This document shows, piece after piece, positions 12,501 to 24,700 of a stretch of 64,000 bases of DNA. The notes beneath the pieces are model-generated. The model did no database searches. It had not been told where the DNA came from and saw only the letters and a program-made list of their open reading frames with translations. Position 1 is the stretch's first letter; the number at the start of each line of letters is the position of its first letter. A program made the translations under genes and the position numbers. Origin of the DNA: Macrostomum hystrix (Eukaryota; Platyhelminthes; Macrostomidae); NCBI GenBank assembly GCA_950097015.1, contig CATNEN010000024.1:890001-954000 (forward strand), in the 5' to 3' direction.

Positions 12501-15050
12501 CCCTCAAAGTTGAGTTGAGGCACTAGCGGAGTCAGTGGGTCGCAGCTGCGATCAATGATGATCAGGTTGTCAATCTGGGGCACAATAGCGGCAGCGTCCT
12601 CCAGGTCGTACTCACGCCGCATTCGAATGATGTTGTCACACACTCGCTAAAAAATCAACATTAGTGGAAGCAATTTAGTTTATGGACAGTTCCACACCCT
12701 CTGCCACCAGTGCCACTTCACCAGACTGCAACTAGCCACACCCTCTGCCACCAGTGCCACTTCACCAGACTGCAACTAGCCACACCCTCTGCCACCAGGG
12801 CCACTTCACCAGACTGCAACTAGCCACACCCTCTGCCACCAGTGCCACTTCACCAGACTGCAACTAGCCACACCCTCTGCCACCAGTGCCACTTCACCAG
12901 ACTGCAACTAGCCACACACTCTGCCACCAGGGCCACTTCACCAGACTGCAACTAGCCACACACTCTGCCACCAGGGCCACTTCACCAGACTGCAACTAGC
13001 CACACCCTCTGCCACCAGGCCCACTTCACCAGACTGCAACTAGCCACACCCTCTGCCACCAGGCCCACTTCACCAGACTGCAACTAGCCACACCCTCTGC
13101 CACCAGGGCCACTTTTTGCTTCTCGCACCACGGGCCCTAAGTTCGATTCCACGGCGAGTCCACATTTATTTGGGGCGCAGCCGCGGAGAGAAGGCTTGGT
13201 TTGGGGGCTTGTCGTGCAATTTACGCCCTTGAGGGCCGACCTCCAAGGCACAGTGAGAGTGTACACTGCCTGACGATGAGAAAGTCAGGCCAGATGTACA
13301 CACCTGTGTGAGCGTATGCCCGCGTACAGTGTCTGTGTGCGTGTGTGCTCAGGAGTCAGCGAAATGGGCATTTGCCTTCCCGCTGGCTGTACGTCTAGTG
13401 TCACTAAATGATGTGCCATTGCCCGCAGCCCTCCTGAAATTATTGTTATTACCCTAGCTGCTTCTCCTTTGCAGGCAATGTTAGGAATAATGCCAAACAC
13501 AGTTTGAATTTTCATGATAGCCCGAGACAGGTAATGCAATGACGATATGTCGCTCTTCAGATGATAGTCCTGCGAATAGAAATTTGACAGGTGAGTGAGT
13601 TATTAAAGACACAGAGACTTAGCGGTGTTGACTCACTGCGTTTAAGTGTATTTTTTAGAGAATAAAAATAGCAGAGACCCGACATGAAATATTATTAGCC
13701 TTGGGTCCTGAAGTCCTGTAGGTGAAATAACAGTGGAACTCGACTGAAGGACAGAGAGCAGTAACCCTGAAGGACAGAGAAGAGTGACCCTGAAGGACAG
13801 AGAAGAGTAACCCTGAAGGACAGAGATGAGTGACCCTGAAGGACAGAGAGGAGTAACCCTGAAGGACAGAGAAGAGTGACCCTGAAGGACAGAGATGAGT
13901 AACCCTGAAGGACAGAGAAGAGTGACCCTGAAGGATAGAGAAGAGTGACCCTGAAGGACAGAGAAGAGTGACCCTGAAGGACAGAGATGAGTAACCCTGA
14001 AGGACAGAGAAGAGTGACCCTGAAGGACAGAGAAGAGTGACCCTGAAGGACAGAGATGAGTAACCCTGAAGGACAGAGATGAGTAACCCTGAAGGGGAGA
14101 GAGGAGTGACCTGAAGGACTAAGAAGAGTGACCTGAAGGACAGAGAGGAGTAACCCTGAAGGGGAGAGAGGAGTGACCTGAAGGACTAAGAAGAGTGACC
14201 TGAAGGACTAAGAGTGACCTGAAGGACTAAGAAGAGTGACCTGAAGGACTAAGAAGAGTGACCTGAAGGACTAAGAAGAGTGACCTGAAGAACAGAGAGG
14301 AGTGACCAGAATATGTTTTAGAAGATATTCATACGAATTCCTTGAAGAATGTTTCTGAAGATGTAATTTCTATTTAAGAACGGGCAATCACATTGTACCA
14401 ACCCGGAAAGCATTCGGCCAATCGCATAGCAGCAAATCATTGTCAAACGGCAGCAGATCCAATTGAAACTCCATTAGTTGAACCCGGTTGAGATCGACTT
14501 TGAGTTCGCGTAGTAAATTCTCGCACGGTACGGTTTTGTTTGGCACAAATAATATTGCAGCGGATTTGCCGCTCTGCAGTTTCGATCTATAGTGCAAAAA
14601 AATTAAAACATGTCGCTTCTACGCTCGTATTTCAATACATTCAAGTCTTAATCAGTAGCTCGTAACAACTGCCAGAAGCTTACTTATCATTGACATAGGT
14701 GGCCACGTGCTTGATAACAGTGGGATCCGGGCGCACCAGAAACACGGCCATGTCGCATTCAGCAGGAGCAGCACTAATACTGCCGTTGGCATCAATTGAG
14801 TACATTGTGTGCACTTTGTGCTGCTTGAGAGCGCCAGTGTCTACCACCATGTTTACTGGAGTCATTAGCGGTTTGTCCCACACTAAAAGGAGCTGAATTT
14901 CAGAGAGAGAATCAATACACATTCCTCAAAGCAAAAAATGCATGAAAATCTGATAAACCTTACATTCTTTCCTTTCAATGAGTCCAGGAGGGCAAGCAAT
15001 TCATTTCTCAGCAGGTCTTTTAGTCGACCAACATTGCCCAGGTGAGTCAT
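6595..15050 (-). CDS. VPS33A: VPS33A-like Sec1/Munc18 protein of HOPS/CORVET
   Basis: Complete gene with ten exons: 15050-14964, 14892-14684, 14586-14403, 13569-13453, 12646-12469, 10220-10057, 9360-9028, 7529-7223, 6928-6812 and 6701-6595. All junctions are GT-AG with matching phase, and the CDS is 1803 nt (600 aa; animal VPS33A is close to 596). Landmarks in order are [39 protein letters not shown], the [16 protein letters not shown] core of SM proteins, [59 protein letters not shown] and a C-terminal [11 protein letters not shown]33A is the SNARE-binding subunit of the HOPS and CORVET tethers that drive endosome-lysosome fusion. The A paralogue fits better than B in length and in the SGYAPxSxRL segment. 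Introns of more than about 250 bp are filled by unrelated minisatellites, which explains an 8.5 kb gene for 1.8 kb of coding sequence. Confidence 0.96.
7010..7200. repeat. 22-bp minisatellite in VPS33A intron 8
   Basis: Unit TCAATGACCCAGAAGGTTGT plus TC, with alternating AGAAGGTTG and GGAGGATG versions, about 8 copies. It runs up to within about 25 nt of the donor at 7222. Confidence 0.88.
7625..8640. repeat. 24-bp minisatellite in VPS33A intron 7
   Basis: Unit AACTGTCATTCTAAAGGTCA plus TCAG, about 42 copies with GTC/GAC and CATC/CAAC point variants. The 24-bp period is a multiple of three, so the minus strand reads as a spurious 347-codon ORF with an 8-residue repeat. Confidence 0.96.
8690..8985 (+). 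mobile_element. SINE family B copy, tRNA-derived
   Basis: The head TAGCCTAGAGGATAGAGC resembles a pol III A box, followed about 40 nt later by GGGTTCGATTCCC, a near-perfect B box. The body carries GTGTCCTCTAGCAAGACACC, GGTGGGTGTGGCGTCCCCCC and CAGTCCATGGACTGAACAG, shared with copies at 31836 and 59640. It ends in an AT-rich tail. It lies in VPS33A intron 7, close to the donor at 9027. Confidence 0.85.
9390..9905. repeat. 17-bp minisatellite in VPS33A intron 6
   Basis: Unit GGGATCTCTGACAATAT with TTAGAC and TCTGATT variants, about 30 copies. A local sub-array at about 9628-9700 uses a 19-bp variant containing TATATATAAG, repeated five times. Confidence 0.92.
10318..12376. repeat. 23-bp minisatellite in VPS33A intron 5, about 90 copies
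   Basis: Unit TGAAGGAATGGGAGAAGAGG plus CCC, with CAT/CCT/CTT variants at the end of the unit. On the transcribed (minus) sense the unit has no stop codon in any frame, so three overlapping ORFs of 600-720 codons appear. All are artefacts of the repeat. The + strand is very purine-rich. Confidence 0.97.
12700..13110. repeat. 44-bp minisatellite in VPS33A intron 4
   Basis: Unit AGCCACACCCTCTGCCACCA then GTGCCACTTCACCAGACTGC then AACT, about 9 copies. A SINE A copy abuts its right end. Confidence 0.94.
13118..13450 (+). mobile_element. SINE family A copy in VPS33A intron 4
   Basis: A partial tRNA-like head with AAGTTCGATTCC (B-box like) is followed by GGGGCGCAGCCGCGGAGAGA, CTCCAAGGCACAGTGAGAGT, CCAGATGTACACACCTGTGT and the terminal GCCCGCAGCCCTCCTG, then an ATT-rich tail. 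The tail runs directly into the VPS33A splice donor at 13452-13451. Confidence 0.85.
13740..14312. repeat. 23-bp minisatellite in VPS33A intron 3
   Basis: Unit TGAAGGACAGAGAAGAGTGA plus CCC, about 24 copies. The left part has the full 23-bp unit and the right part a shorter derivative with GACTAAGAAGAGTGACC. It is purine-rich on the + strand and unrelated in detail to the 10318-12376 array despite equal unit length. Confidence 0.93.
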
Positions 15051-15067
15051 TATAGACTTCAGATAGG

Positions 15068-15082
15068 CTGCAAACATATAGG
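15068..15082 (-). promoter_or_regulatory. Splice acceptor 17 nt before the VPS33A start codon
   Basis: On the minus strand CACCTATATGTTTGCAG precedes CCTATC, and the ATG follows 17 nt later at 15050. It may be a 5' UTR intron acceptor or a spliced-leader trans-splice site. The very short UTR favours the latter, but no donor can be tested here. Confidence 0.5.
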
Positions 15083-16573
15083 TGGACAGTAGCTTGTTAT
15101 TTGAAGGATCCAGAAATAGCTATGGATTTAGAAGCGAAGCACTTTGGTATATAGAAAAAATGTTTTTGCAAGTTGGAACCCAGGACCACTAGAATAAGAA
15201 GGACGGGACACTTCGTTTCTTGGAAAATGTATCAAAGGCGGATTTCGACGGGAAAATGCTCTAGCGAGAAAGGAACTGTTCACGTTTTTATATCCCAACG
15301 TGGATAATGGATATTGAAAGCAGATCCAATGCCGTTCTTTTAATATATAGTGCAAAATATGTTGCTTCACTGAATTTTGGATAGCTTCATTTATGAATAA
15401 GTGATCTCCATATAGTTTTCATTGATTAATAATAAAGAAGTGCCTCATCCTTCTTCTTCTACTGGTCCTTGGTAGGAAAATTTAGATATAATGAATAAAA
15501 AATATGACACTAAATAACAAAAAAACATTGTGTAGTATTGCTAGAGGAAAGTACTTTTCAACCATATGTGAACAAATTTTGCTAAAGTTGAAATGATCAA
15601 GCAAATAAGAAATATACCATATATCTTAGACCGAGCTATATGATTCAGCAGTAAAGCATAGCAAACGATTTTTAGAGGTTGTTACCTAAATTAAGCTTGT
15701 ATATTCTATTGTATAGCTTCAATAGATGCAATTTACTTTTTTGCTTTAGCCATATTATAGCTAGCCCTTGTTGCAGCTAACTATTCCTTCTGCAACAAAA
15801 AAGTGCATATGTTTGATGTTAACAAAAAGATTAAACTTTTTTGTTTAACAAAAAAGTTTTTTTAAGTTTAAACCACTTAATTAATACAGGCATCGATAAG
15901 TGCATTATAAATACAACAAAAATGATAGAAGAAAGTTATATATTTAAATAAATGCCAATTGAAGACATACATATAAATATTTCTTTCTAATAGAACAACT
16001 GCTTCCATACAACTAGACACAACCCTTTAGAACGCCAAGGATTGCATGATAGAAGTGGAAGTTATGATAAAACTAGTTATCAGTCTTAGAAAATTTACAT
16101 ATTAAAAGTGTGCGCATTTAAAATATCTCTTTGCAAGATTTTTTAATTCTGCAACATAGTAAGCAAATATTTATTATGCTTGCAAAAAATTGTTGTCATT
16201 TTTCATGCAAAGACTCATATTTTAAGTAGAAATGTTGTTTGTTCGCTTTATTTAAATCTTGCGAAGTAAAGTCCAGTGAAGTAATTTCTTGGAAATCACC
16301 TTGCAAATACGTAAGCGAAAAATTCACTTATTCAAAGGTGTACTAGGTTGTATCGTTCCTTTGGCTCAAAGTATAAAAGTTACGAAAAGTTATTTACAGT
16401 AAATTTCTATATTGATCTGTAACTTTTATTACGCGTAATTAGTTTATTACGCGTGGCTGAAAGCTAATAGATAGCTCCCTAAAACGTAAATAACGACGCT
16501 CTTTTTAATCGATTAGCTAGCCATTCGTAGACTCGTCTATTAATATTATTATTATTTGCTAAATTTATACGCC
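15083..16573. promoter_or_regulatory. Divergent intergenic region between VPS33A and PSMD6
   Basis: About 1.5 kb of AT-rich, repeat-poor sequence separates two head-to-head housekeeping genes, so it should hold both promoters. I see no clear TATA box at a convincing distance and no tandem array. Small ORFs here lack support. Confidence 0.5.
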
Positions 16574-19500
16574 ATGCCACTTGAAGACTTCGAAGAAGAG
16601 GGACTGGAAAAGATCCCTGACTTGAAATTAGCACAGAAGGTGTTCTTAGCTTCTTTACATGACTTCAAAGACAATGCTGATTTGCAAAAGCAGATCCTTA
16701 CCACAATCAAGGAATCAAGTAAGCATTTTTTGTTTAGTTTGTTGTTTGTTGTTTTTTGTTGTTTTGTTGTTGTTTTGTTGTTTTTTCGTTACTATTTCGT
16801 TACTACACTATTTCGTTACTACTCTTATAACTGTCAAAGTATTGACTCCATAGTAGTGATTAGGCTGAATATAATTCAGATTTAGATTTGGAATCAGAAT
16901 ACTTTGACATTTTTTGGAATAGAATTATGATTTCTTCCGAAAATCCCAGTATGTGCTTCCAAATAATAGAATTAATTCTTATTTATAAGTTGTCCCTTTG
17001 AGTTGAGTACCTAAACTTATGTCTGTAGAAAAACTGCTTAGTCACCATTTCCAATTTCAGTCATGGCCACACAAAACAAAGCATCAATGGAAAACATATT
17101 GTGGGTCCCTTAAACCTAAAGCCAAAATGTAGAGATGATTTTTTATATGCAAAACTTGAAACAGTCAAAAACTTTGGTATAGCATTTAGGTTTATTCAGA
17201 TGTCCTGCGCATTTTAGTATGCATACACTTTAAACACTATACATTCACTTGACAATATTTTGGCTATATAAAGAATATATTGAAAATGGGAGTCACTTTT
17301 AGTAAAATATTTTTTTATTTTGAAAGATATAAGCATATAATAATTAGGCCTTGAAAATGAGCAGAATAGCAAATTAAGACTTTGTGGTATGTTACTTATT
17401 GAACTATTGCAATGTACAGGATGTCCTAGCTCAGGTTTGTATGAAAATTTGTCTTTAGTCAAGAGAACTTTTTTCTTTTAAAAGTATTTTTCTATTTATG
17501 ACAGGCAAATCCAGCCAATCATTAGACTAAGTTGAAGAAAACCCATTTCAATTCATAAACAGACATGACACCTTACTATGAGCACATCTGCCAGCATCTG
17601 GGCTGGCGAGTTGACCAGACCCTGCTAGGCGAGATGCGCAAAGCTAATCAGGATCGTCTTCACGAGCTAGACACCAAGATTCGCGAGGCCGAAGAGACCC
17701 AGGGTGAGGCCGAGGTACGCAACAGCATGCGCGACAAGGCCTATTATTTGAGCAGCATTGGCGACAAGGCGGCCTCATTGACCATGCTCAGACAGGTAGT
17801 TTTTGTGATTCGTTAAGATCTGACGAAAGTTCATAAATAAAGATAAAGGTCTCTCCTTTTGTCATCGATGTTTTAGTTTTTAATTGTTTATTAATTAAGG
17901 CATTGTGGTCCGTAATTGGACATAATTTGCGCGACAAGCTCCCAAGCTTTCTCACCGCCCCAAATGAATGCGGATTGTGGCCTCACCGCGCAATTGAGCT
18001 TAGAGACTTTTGAGCGAGAAGGCAAAAGCGTTAACCACTCTGCCAAATCATCCAATTGGGTCTTCGCCAAGCAAACCCTATAACTCCAATCGCCGCAGGT
18101 GTACGAGAAGACGGCCATGTCGGGCTACCGTCTGGACCTGATCTTCCACCAGATTCGCTTGGGCTTCTTCTTTAACGATCACGACCTCATCACTAGAAAC
18201 ATCGATAAGGCGGCCGCCCTAGTCGAGGAAGGCGGCGACTGGGACAGACGCAATCGCCTACGAGTCTACAAGGGCCTGCACTGCATGAGCGTGCGAGACT
18301 TCAGCGCAGCCGCCGGCCTGTTTCTAGATACCGTGGCCACATTCACCAGCTACGAGCTCATGGATTATAAAGACTTCATTACCTACACTGTGATGTGCGC
18401 TATGATAGCTTTGGAGAGGCCCGAACTGCGCGATAAAGTTGTACGCGGCTCGGAGATTCTCCAGATTCTGCACAGCCTACCTGAGGTCAAAGCCTACCTG
18501 GACTCGCTGTACCAGTGCCACTATGCCGACTTCTTTCGCTACCTGGCCGGCGTTGAAATCTTTCTGCAACGCGACAGATACCTGCACCAGCACGCTAGGT
18601 TTGTACACTTTAGTGGTTTTTTTTAAAAGAAAAAATGGTGACTTCATGAAGAGATTTAATAAAAAGAGTCAAATGAGATTTTAGATAACGAAGTCTCTAT
18701 GGATTTCTTATGGATTTCTTATGAATGTTGGATCAGCAGGAGACTTAGAAGTTCAGGGATTTCAAGCGATCAGGGGATACTTGGGAGTTTTGGGATTTTA
18801 ACCGATCATGAGGGAGGTTAAGGGAGTTTTGGGATTTTAACCGATCATGAGGGAGGTTAAGGGAGTTTTGGGATTTTAACCGATCATGAGGGAGGTTAAG
18901 GGAGTTTTGGGATTTTAACCGATCATGAGGGAGGTTAAGGGAGTTTTGGGATTTTAACCGATCATGAGGGAGGTTAAAGGGAGTTTTGGGATTTTAACCG
19001 ATCATGAGGGAGGTTAAGGGAGTTTTGGGATTTCTTCCGATCATGAGGGAGGTTAAGGGAGTTTTGGGATTTCTTCCGATCATGAGGGAGGTTAAGGGAG
19101 TTTTGGGATTTCAACCGATCAGGGAATTTTTTATTTCAATCGTTCATAAGGAAGTTTAAGTGATTTTAGGCTATCAGGAAAGGGGGATGGTTTCGGGAAT
19201 TAAGGATTTCAAGCCATCCAAGTTTGATTAATCTAATTAGGGATTCCAACAGTCGGTAGAATGCGAATGGTTTGGGGATTTTAGCCTGATGAAGATAACC
19301 TTGTAATCTACTCAGGTACTACGTCAAGGAGATGCGGATCAAGGCCTACACGCAGCAGTTGGAGTCCTACCGCAGCCTGACCCTGGACTACATGGCCAAA
19401 TCGTTTGGCGTCTCCATTGAATTCATCGACAAGGAGCTGTCCCGCTTCATTGCTGCCGGCCGGCTGACCTGCAAGATCGATCAGGTTAGCCGCATTATTG

Positions 19501-20905
19501 AGACAACTCGGCCGGATAGCAAGAATCATCAGTACCAGGCGAGTGCCCGATCAGCTTATTGTCTTTTTGTCATGGTTTTCTTGCCATATTTTTTGATGCA
19601 TCGAAACTTTCACCTATTCTAAGGATGTTAAAACATTAGCACTACTGTCATTACCCATCATACTATATGGTCATCACCCTCTACAGCCACCATACTATAT
19701 GGTCATCACCCTCTACAGCCACCATACTATATAGTCATCACCCTCTACAGCCACCATACTATATGGTCATCACCCTCTACAGCCACCATACTATATGGTC
19801 ATCACCCTCTACAGCCACCATACTATATAGTCATCACCCTCTACAGCCACCATACTATATAGTCATCACCCTCTACAGCCACCATACTATATAGTCATCA
19901 CCCTCTACAGCCACCATACTATATAGTCATCACCCTCTACAGCCACCATAATATATGGTCATCACCCTCTATAGCCACTATAATATGTGGTCATCACCCT
20001 CTACAGCCACCATAAAATGTGGTCATTGCCCTCTACAGCCACCATAATATGTGGTCATCACCCTCTATAGCCACCATAATATGTGGTCATTACCCTCTAC
20101 AGCCACCATAATATGTGGTAATTACCCTCTACATCCACTATAATATGTTGTCATCACCCTCTACAGCCACCATAATATGTGGTCATCACCCTCTATAGCC
20201 ACCATAATATGTGGTCATCACCCTCTACAGCCACCATAAAATGTGGTCATTGCCCTCTACAGCCACCATAATATGTGGTCATTACCCTCTACAGCCACCA
20301 TAATATGTGGTAATCACCCTCTACATCCACTATAATATGTTGTCATCGCCCTCTACAGCCACCATAATATGTGGTCATCACCCTCTATAGCCACCATAAT
20401 ATGTGGTCATCACCCTCTACAGCCACCATAAAATGTGGTCATTGCCCTCTACAGCCACCATAATATGTGGTCATTACCCTCTACAGCCACTATAATATGT
20501 TGTCATCACCCTCTACAGCCACCATAATATGTGGTCATTACCCTCTACAGCCACCATAAAATGTGGTCATTACCCTCTACAGCCACCATAAAATGTGGTC
20601 ATTGCCCTCTACAGCCACGATAGTATATGGTCAATACCATCTACGAGTGTACGTTCATCATCTTTTCCGTACATCATGCCCTATTATGTGATCTGCACTA
20701 CTCTGCGCACCGACAGTTTTGTAGCGACTCTACCCTGTCACAATACTAAGTTGGACTTATTTTTTTCACCAATCCCTTGTAATTGGCATGCCTCTCTTAT
20801 TTAATCTCCAATCAATACAAAAATCAATTCTTTCAGCTGGTTATCAAGCATGGCGACACGCTGCTAAATCGTCTGCAGAAACTTAGCCGCGTGATCAACA
20901 TCTGA
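16574..20905 (+). CDS. PSMD6: 26S proteasome regulatory subunit Rpn7/PSMD6
   Basis: Complete gene with five exons: 16574-16718, 17563-17795, 18099-18598, 19316-19538 and 20837-20905. Phases match and the CDS is 1170 nt, 389 aa, equal to human PSMD6. Landmarks are [20 protein letters not shown] at the N terminus, [82 protein letters not shown] and a C-terminal [12 protein letters not shown]. Rpn7 is a PCI-domain subunit (PCI about residues 190-365) of the 19S lid that stabilises the lid around Rpn11. Intron 4 starts GCGAGT after CAG, a GC-AG intron; the coding join CAG|CTG is exact and no GT alternative keeps the frame. Intron 2 is largely a SINE copy, and introns 3 and 4 are minisatellites. 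Confidence 0.98.
17895..18065 (-). mobile_element. SINE family A copy in PSMD6 intron 2
   Basis: On the minus strand TTTGGCAGAGTGGTTAACGC is a clear tRNA-like A-box region. It is followed by GCGCGGTGAGGCCACAATCC, CATTCATTTGGGGCGGTGAG and GCTTGGGAGCTTGTCGCGCA. These match the head of the copy at 40450. The 3' half is absent. Confidence 0.8.
18740..19140. repeat. 39-bp minisatellite in PSMD6 intron 3
   Basis: Unit GAGGGAGGTTAAGGGAGTTT then TGGGATTTTAACCGATCAT, about 9 copies, decaying at both ends. Confidence 0.93.
19650..20645. repeat. 32-bp minisatellite in PSMD6 intron 4
   Basis: Unit CATCACCCTCTACAGCCACC then ATACTATATGGT, about 31 copies. The left third has ACTATATGG/ATAG units and the right two thirds ATAATATGTGG units, so the array grew in at least two homogenised blocks. 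Confidence 0.95.
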
Positions 20906-21395
20906 GTCCGAACGTACGCTTTTGAGATCTACTTGAGCAACAGTGAACATTTCCCCACCGATCTGACCGTTTTTCTGCTTACTTCAAACGCCTGTCTGTC
21001 TCGCTATGTGCTGCAAAATCTATTTAATTCAACAGTGTGCACATGTGCCCGGTCTAAAACACTTTATAGGTATAAATTACTGACTCTAAAATATATACCC
21101 CGAGTCCTTAACTTTTATAACTAGTTATTCCCTATAGTATAGTAAAAGTTGAAGTCTTGCTTGTTTGTTAAAATACGAGTGAAAGCAAAATATTTAACTG
21201 CTAAAATGTATCAATTCAATTTCAACTCGCAAGTGCATTGAAGTGACGCATTTTAACGTCAAATTTTCTAGTACCCAAACCAACCAATAACAATGTTACG
21301 TGCTTAATAATATCGTTGCTATTATTTGTCTGTAATTTCTTAGTATTCTTTCATTTATACTAGTTTTTTGTAAAACGATTGCCTACGGTTGATCT
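20906..21395. other. PSMD6 3' flank
   Basis: AT-rich sequence after the PSMD6 stop codon, presumably 3' UTR and terminator. I see no other gene or repeat. Confidence 0.5.
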
Positions 21396-21399
21396 ATTG

Positions 21400-21722
21400 T
21401 AGAATTAGTGTCATTATTGTTGATCTGAGGTAGAATTAGTGTCATTATTGTTGATCTCAGGTAGAATTAGTGTCATTATTGTTGATCTCAGGTAGAATTA
21501 GTGTCATTATTGTTGATCTGAGTTAGAATTAGTGTCATTATTGTTGATCTGAGGTCGAATTAGTGTCATTATTGTTGATCTGAGGTCGAATTAGTGTCAT
21601 TATTGTTGATCTCAGGTAGAATTAGTGTCATTATTGTTGATCTCAGGTAGAATTAGTGTCATTATTGTTGATCTGAGGTAGAATTAGTGTCATTATTGTT
21701 GATCTCAGGTAGAATTAGTGCT
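21400..21722. repeat. 31-bp minisatellite upstream of synergin gamma
   Basis: Unit TTGTTGATCTGAGGTAGAAT then TAGTGTCATTA, about 10 copies. It ends about 60 bp before the candidate start codon, so it lies in the promoter or 5' UTR. Confidence 0.93.
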
Positions 21723-21779
21723 CCCCTGATGGATCTAAACTATTCCAGATCTAAACTATTATTTTGTGAGTACTAGCAC

Positions 21780-24700
21780 ATGAAAGGCGATTTAATAAAC
21801 GTTTCAGCGCCTGCCCGCATGTACCCATCCTCTGGGCCTCACTATGTGCCACAGCATCATCAGATGCAGCAGCAGCAGCAGCAGCAGCAACATCCAGTTT
21901 CATCAGGAGTCTTACACGCGCCGCAGCTTGTCTTCTATCAGTCCGGCGCAGCGGCGCCTGCTACAACTGCTGCATCCGCGGCTGCAGCAGCAGCAGCGGC
22001 AGCCGCCGAGCGAGAGTGGCAAGCTCAGGAGCAGCGGCGCCGGCTGGAGGATCAGCAGCGAAGGCAGCGCGAAGCCACTAGGCGGCAGTTTCAGAATGCC
22101 ACCAAGCACCCGGCACCCTCAGTTGATGCCCTGATTAGCAGCATTGTCTTTCCTGTAGGAACTAAGCAGCAGCAGCAGCAGCAACCACAGCTGCACGCTG
22201 TCACTGCCTCTTCAATAGCTACAAACAGTGGTGGAAAGAACGCGACTGTAGAAGAGGACGAGTTTGACTCATTTGTTTCATCGCCTATGAAGTCTCAGCA
22301 GCAGCAGCAGCAACAGATGTCTGGATCCGCTTCTAAAAAGCAGACTGAACAACAATCAAAGAAAATTTCTATTGATGACTTTATTTCGGCGAATCTAATG
22401 GCTACTAGCTCAGCTTCGACTGCAGTAACTAAGCAGCAGCCGTCGCAACAGCGGGCTCATGGTCAACTGGTTCAGCATGCAAAGCAGCCTTTGCCACAAC
22501 TTCAGCAGCATCATCCGGCTCTTCAGCACGCTCAGCATATTCCACAGCCTTCTGCTCCTCAAATACATGTGCCGGCTCAGGTCCAGCACATGCCGTCTCA
22601 GGCCCAGCACATGCCACCTCAGGCCCAGCACATGCCACCTCAGGCTCCGCACATGCCGCCTCAGGCCCAGCACATGCCACCTCAGGCTCCGAACATGCTG
22701 ACTCAGGCCCAGCACATGCCACCTCAGGCTCCGAACATGCCGCCTCAGGCTCCGCACATGCCGCCTCAGGCCCAGCACATGCCGCCTCAGGCTCCATACC
22801 TGCCACCTCAGACTCCGCACATGCCGCCTCAGGCTCAACACATGCCGCCTCAGGCTCAACACGTGCCGCCTGAAGTTCAGGTTCCGCAATGGCTGACTTG
22901 CGGGCCGCTGCCACAGTTATATTTGCACGCCTTGCAAGCTTGTCACGATTCCTCCACTGGTCAGTTAGACACAAATCGCATTTATGACATCTTTCTACGG
23001 TCCGGCCTGCCTAGGCCGATTCTTGGTCAAGTTTGGGATCGCGTCAACAGAACTGTGCGCGGCTGTCTAACCGAACCGGAGCTTTGCCAGGCACTGGCGT
23101 TAATTGCACTCTGCCAGCGTCAAGCGGCAACGTTGGGAAGCGCCGAGTCTATTGCTTGCCCGCCGTTGGAGGCTCTGGTTCAACTAACGGAGGCTCCCGT
23201 GCCAGATTTCGGCGTCTCAAAATCGTCGTCATCGCACGTGCCACCAACAGTCAGTATTCTGTCATCGGCTCCATCATCGACATCGTCAGCATTGACGCCG
23301 CCGGCATCTGCGATTTGCGCGACACCGCAGCAGCACTCGCCTAGCTCTGCTGCTAGCCAGCTTGTGTCGACTGTCCCTCGCCGAGAATCGTCAAGCGTTG
23401 CAGACGATGATGGATTTGGCGATTTTGTATCCATTGAGCCATCAGCAGCTTCCTTGGCATCAGCTTCGTCGTCAAAGCAACAGTCGCCCAGTGTCGGCGG
23501 TAGCGGCGTCGGTGCGTCTTCTAACTGGGCTGACTTTTCTGCTTCCAGCAGTGGATTTGGCGGCTTAGGCGGCAGCGGAGGCGGTGGCGTCGCCGTACCT
23601 TATACCTTTGCCGCGTCAACTGGCGACAATTCTGGCGGCTCAAAGTTGAAAGTTGATAGCCTGAAGAGCACAATAGCTAACTTATACAAGCAGCAGCCGT
23701 CCCAGCCGCAGCCGCGAGATCTAGACCTGCCAGTTAGCGTTGAGAAGCACGAATTGGCCGACAATATGCTGGAGGATTCGTTTAACGATTTTGTTGACAC
23801 ATCCGGCTCGTCTAGTGGCTGTTCGCGCAGCGATCAACACACCACAGGCTGCTCTTCGCCCGTCAGCTCGGATCAGCAGTCCAGCTACGATCCCCAGCCG
23901 GCACATGTATATCATTACCAGCGGCATCAGCACCTGCGACCTGCGACAGTTCACAATGAGCAAAGTGACAGCTATAGTACTTCTCATCAGCAGGAAGCTA
24001 GCGATGATGCTGACACTGAATTCGCAGATTTCGCTGCTGCACCCGCTGCTCATCTTGCGTCGCCACCTGTAAATAATGATGTTAAACAGCAGCAGCAGCC
24101 AGTAGTTTCTTTGTTAGTGGATGAAGATGAAGAGGCGCGTCAGCCTGCTAGTGGATTGCAGCAACAGTTTAATGCAGTCAGGTGCGCTTCTAATAATCCT
24201 GATACTCCCAGATTGTCAGGCAGACTAGGCTGCCATCCTCCCAGATCGTCAGGCAGACTAGGCTGCCATCCTTCCAGATTGTCAGTCAGACTAGGCCGTC
24301 ATCCTCCCAGATTGTCAGGCAGACTAGGCTGCCATCCTCCCAGATTGTCAGGCAGACTAGGCCGTCATCCTCCCAGATTGTCAGGCAGACTAGGCCGTCA
24401 TCCTCCCAGATTGTCAGGCAGACTAGGCCGTCATCCTCCCAGATTGTCAGGCAGACTAGGCCGTCATCCTCCCAGATTGTCAGGCAGACTAGGCTGCCAT
24501 CCTCCCAGATTGTCAGGCTGGGCCGTCATACTCCCAGATTGTCAGGCTGGGCCGTCATACTCCCAGATCCTGGACTTTTAGACACAATCCCCCGGATCCT
24601 CAATTTATCCGAAATAGACCTAATCTGGGATTTAGGTCTAATTACAGGCTAATGTGTCTGTGTTTAATGAGCTTGTATTAGATTGAAAAAAACATTTCCT

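Noticed and set aside
22410..22974. Minus-strand ORFs of 159 and 181 codons opposite synergin gamma
   Set aside because: Shadows of the 21-bp coding repeat; the + strand frame carries the EH domain and acidic-Phe motifs.
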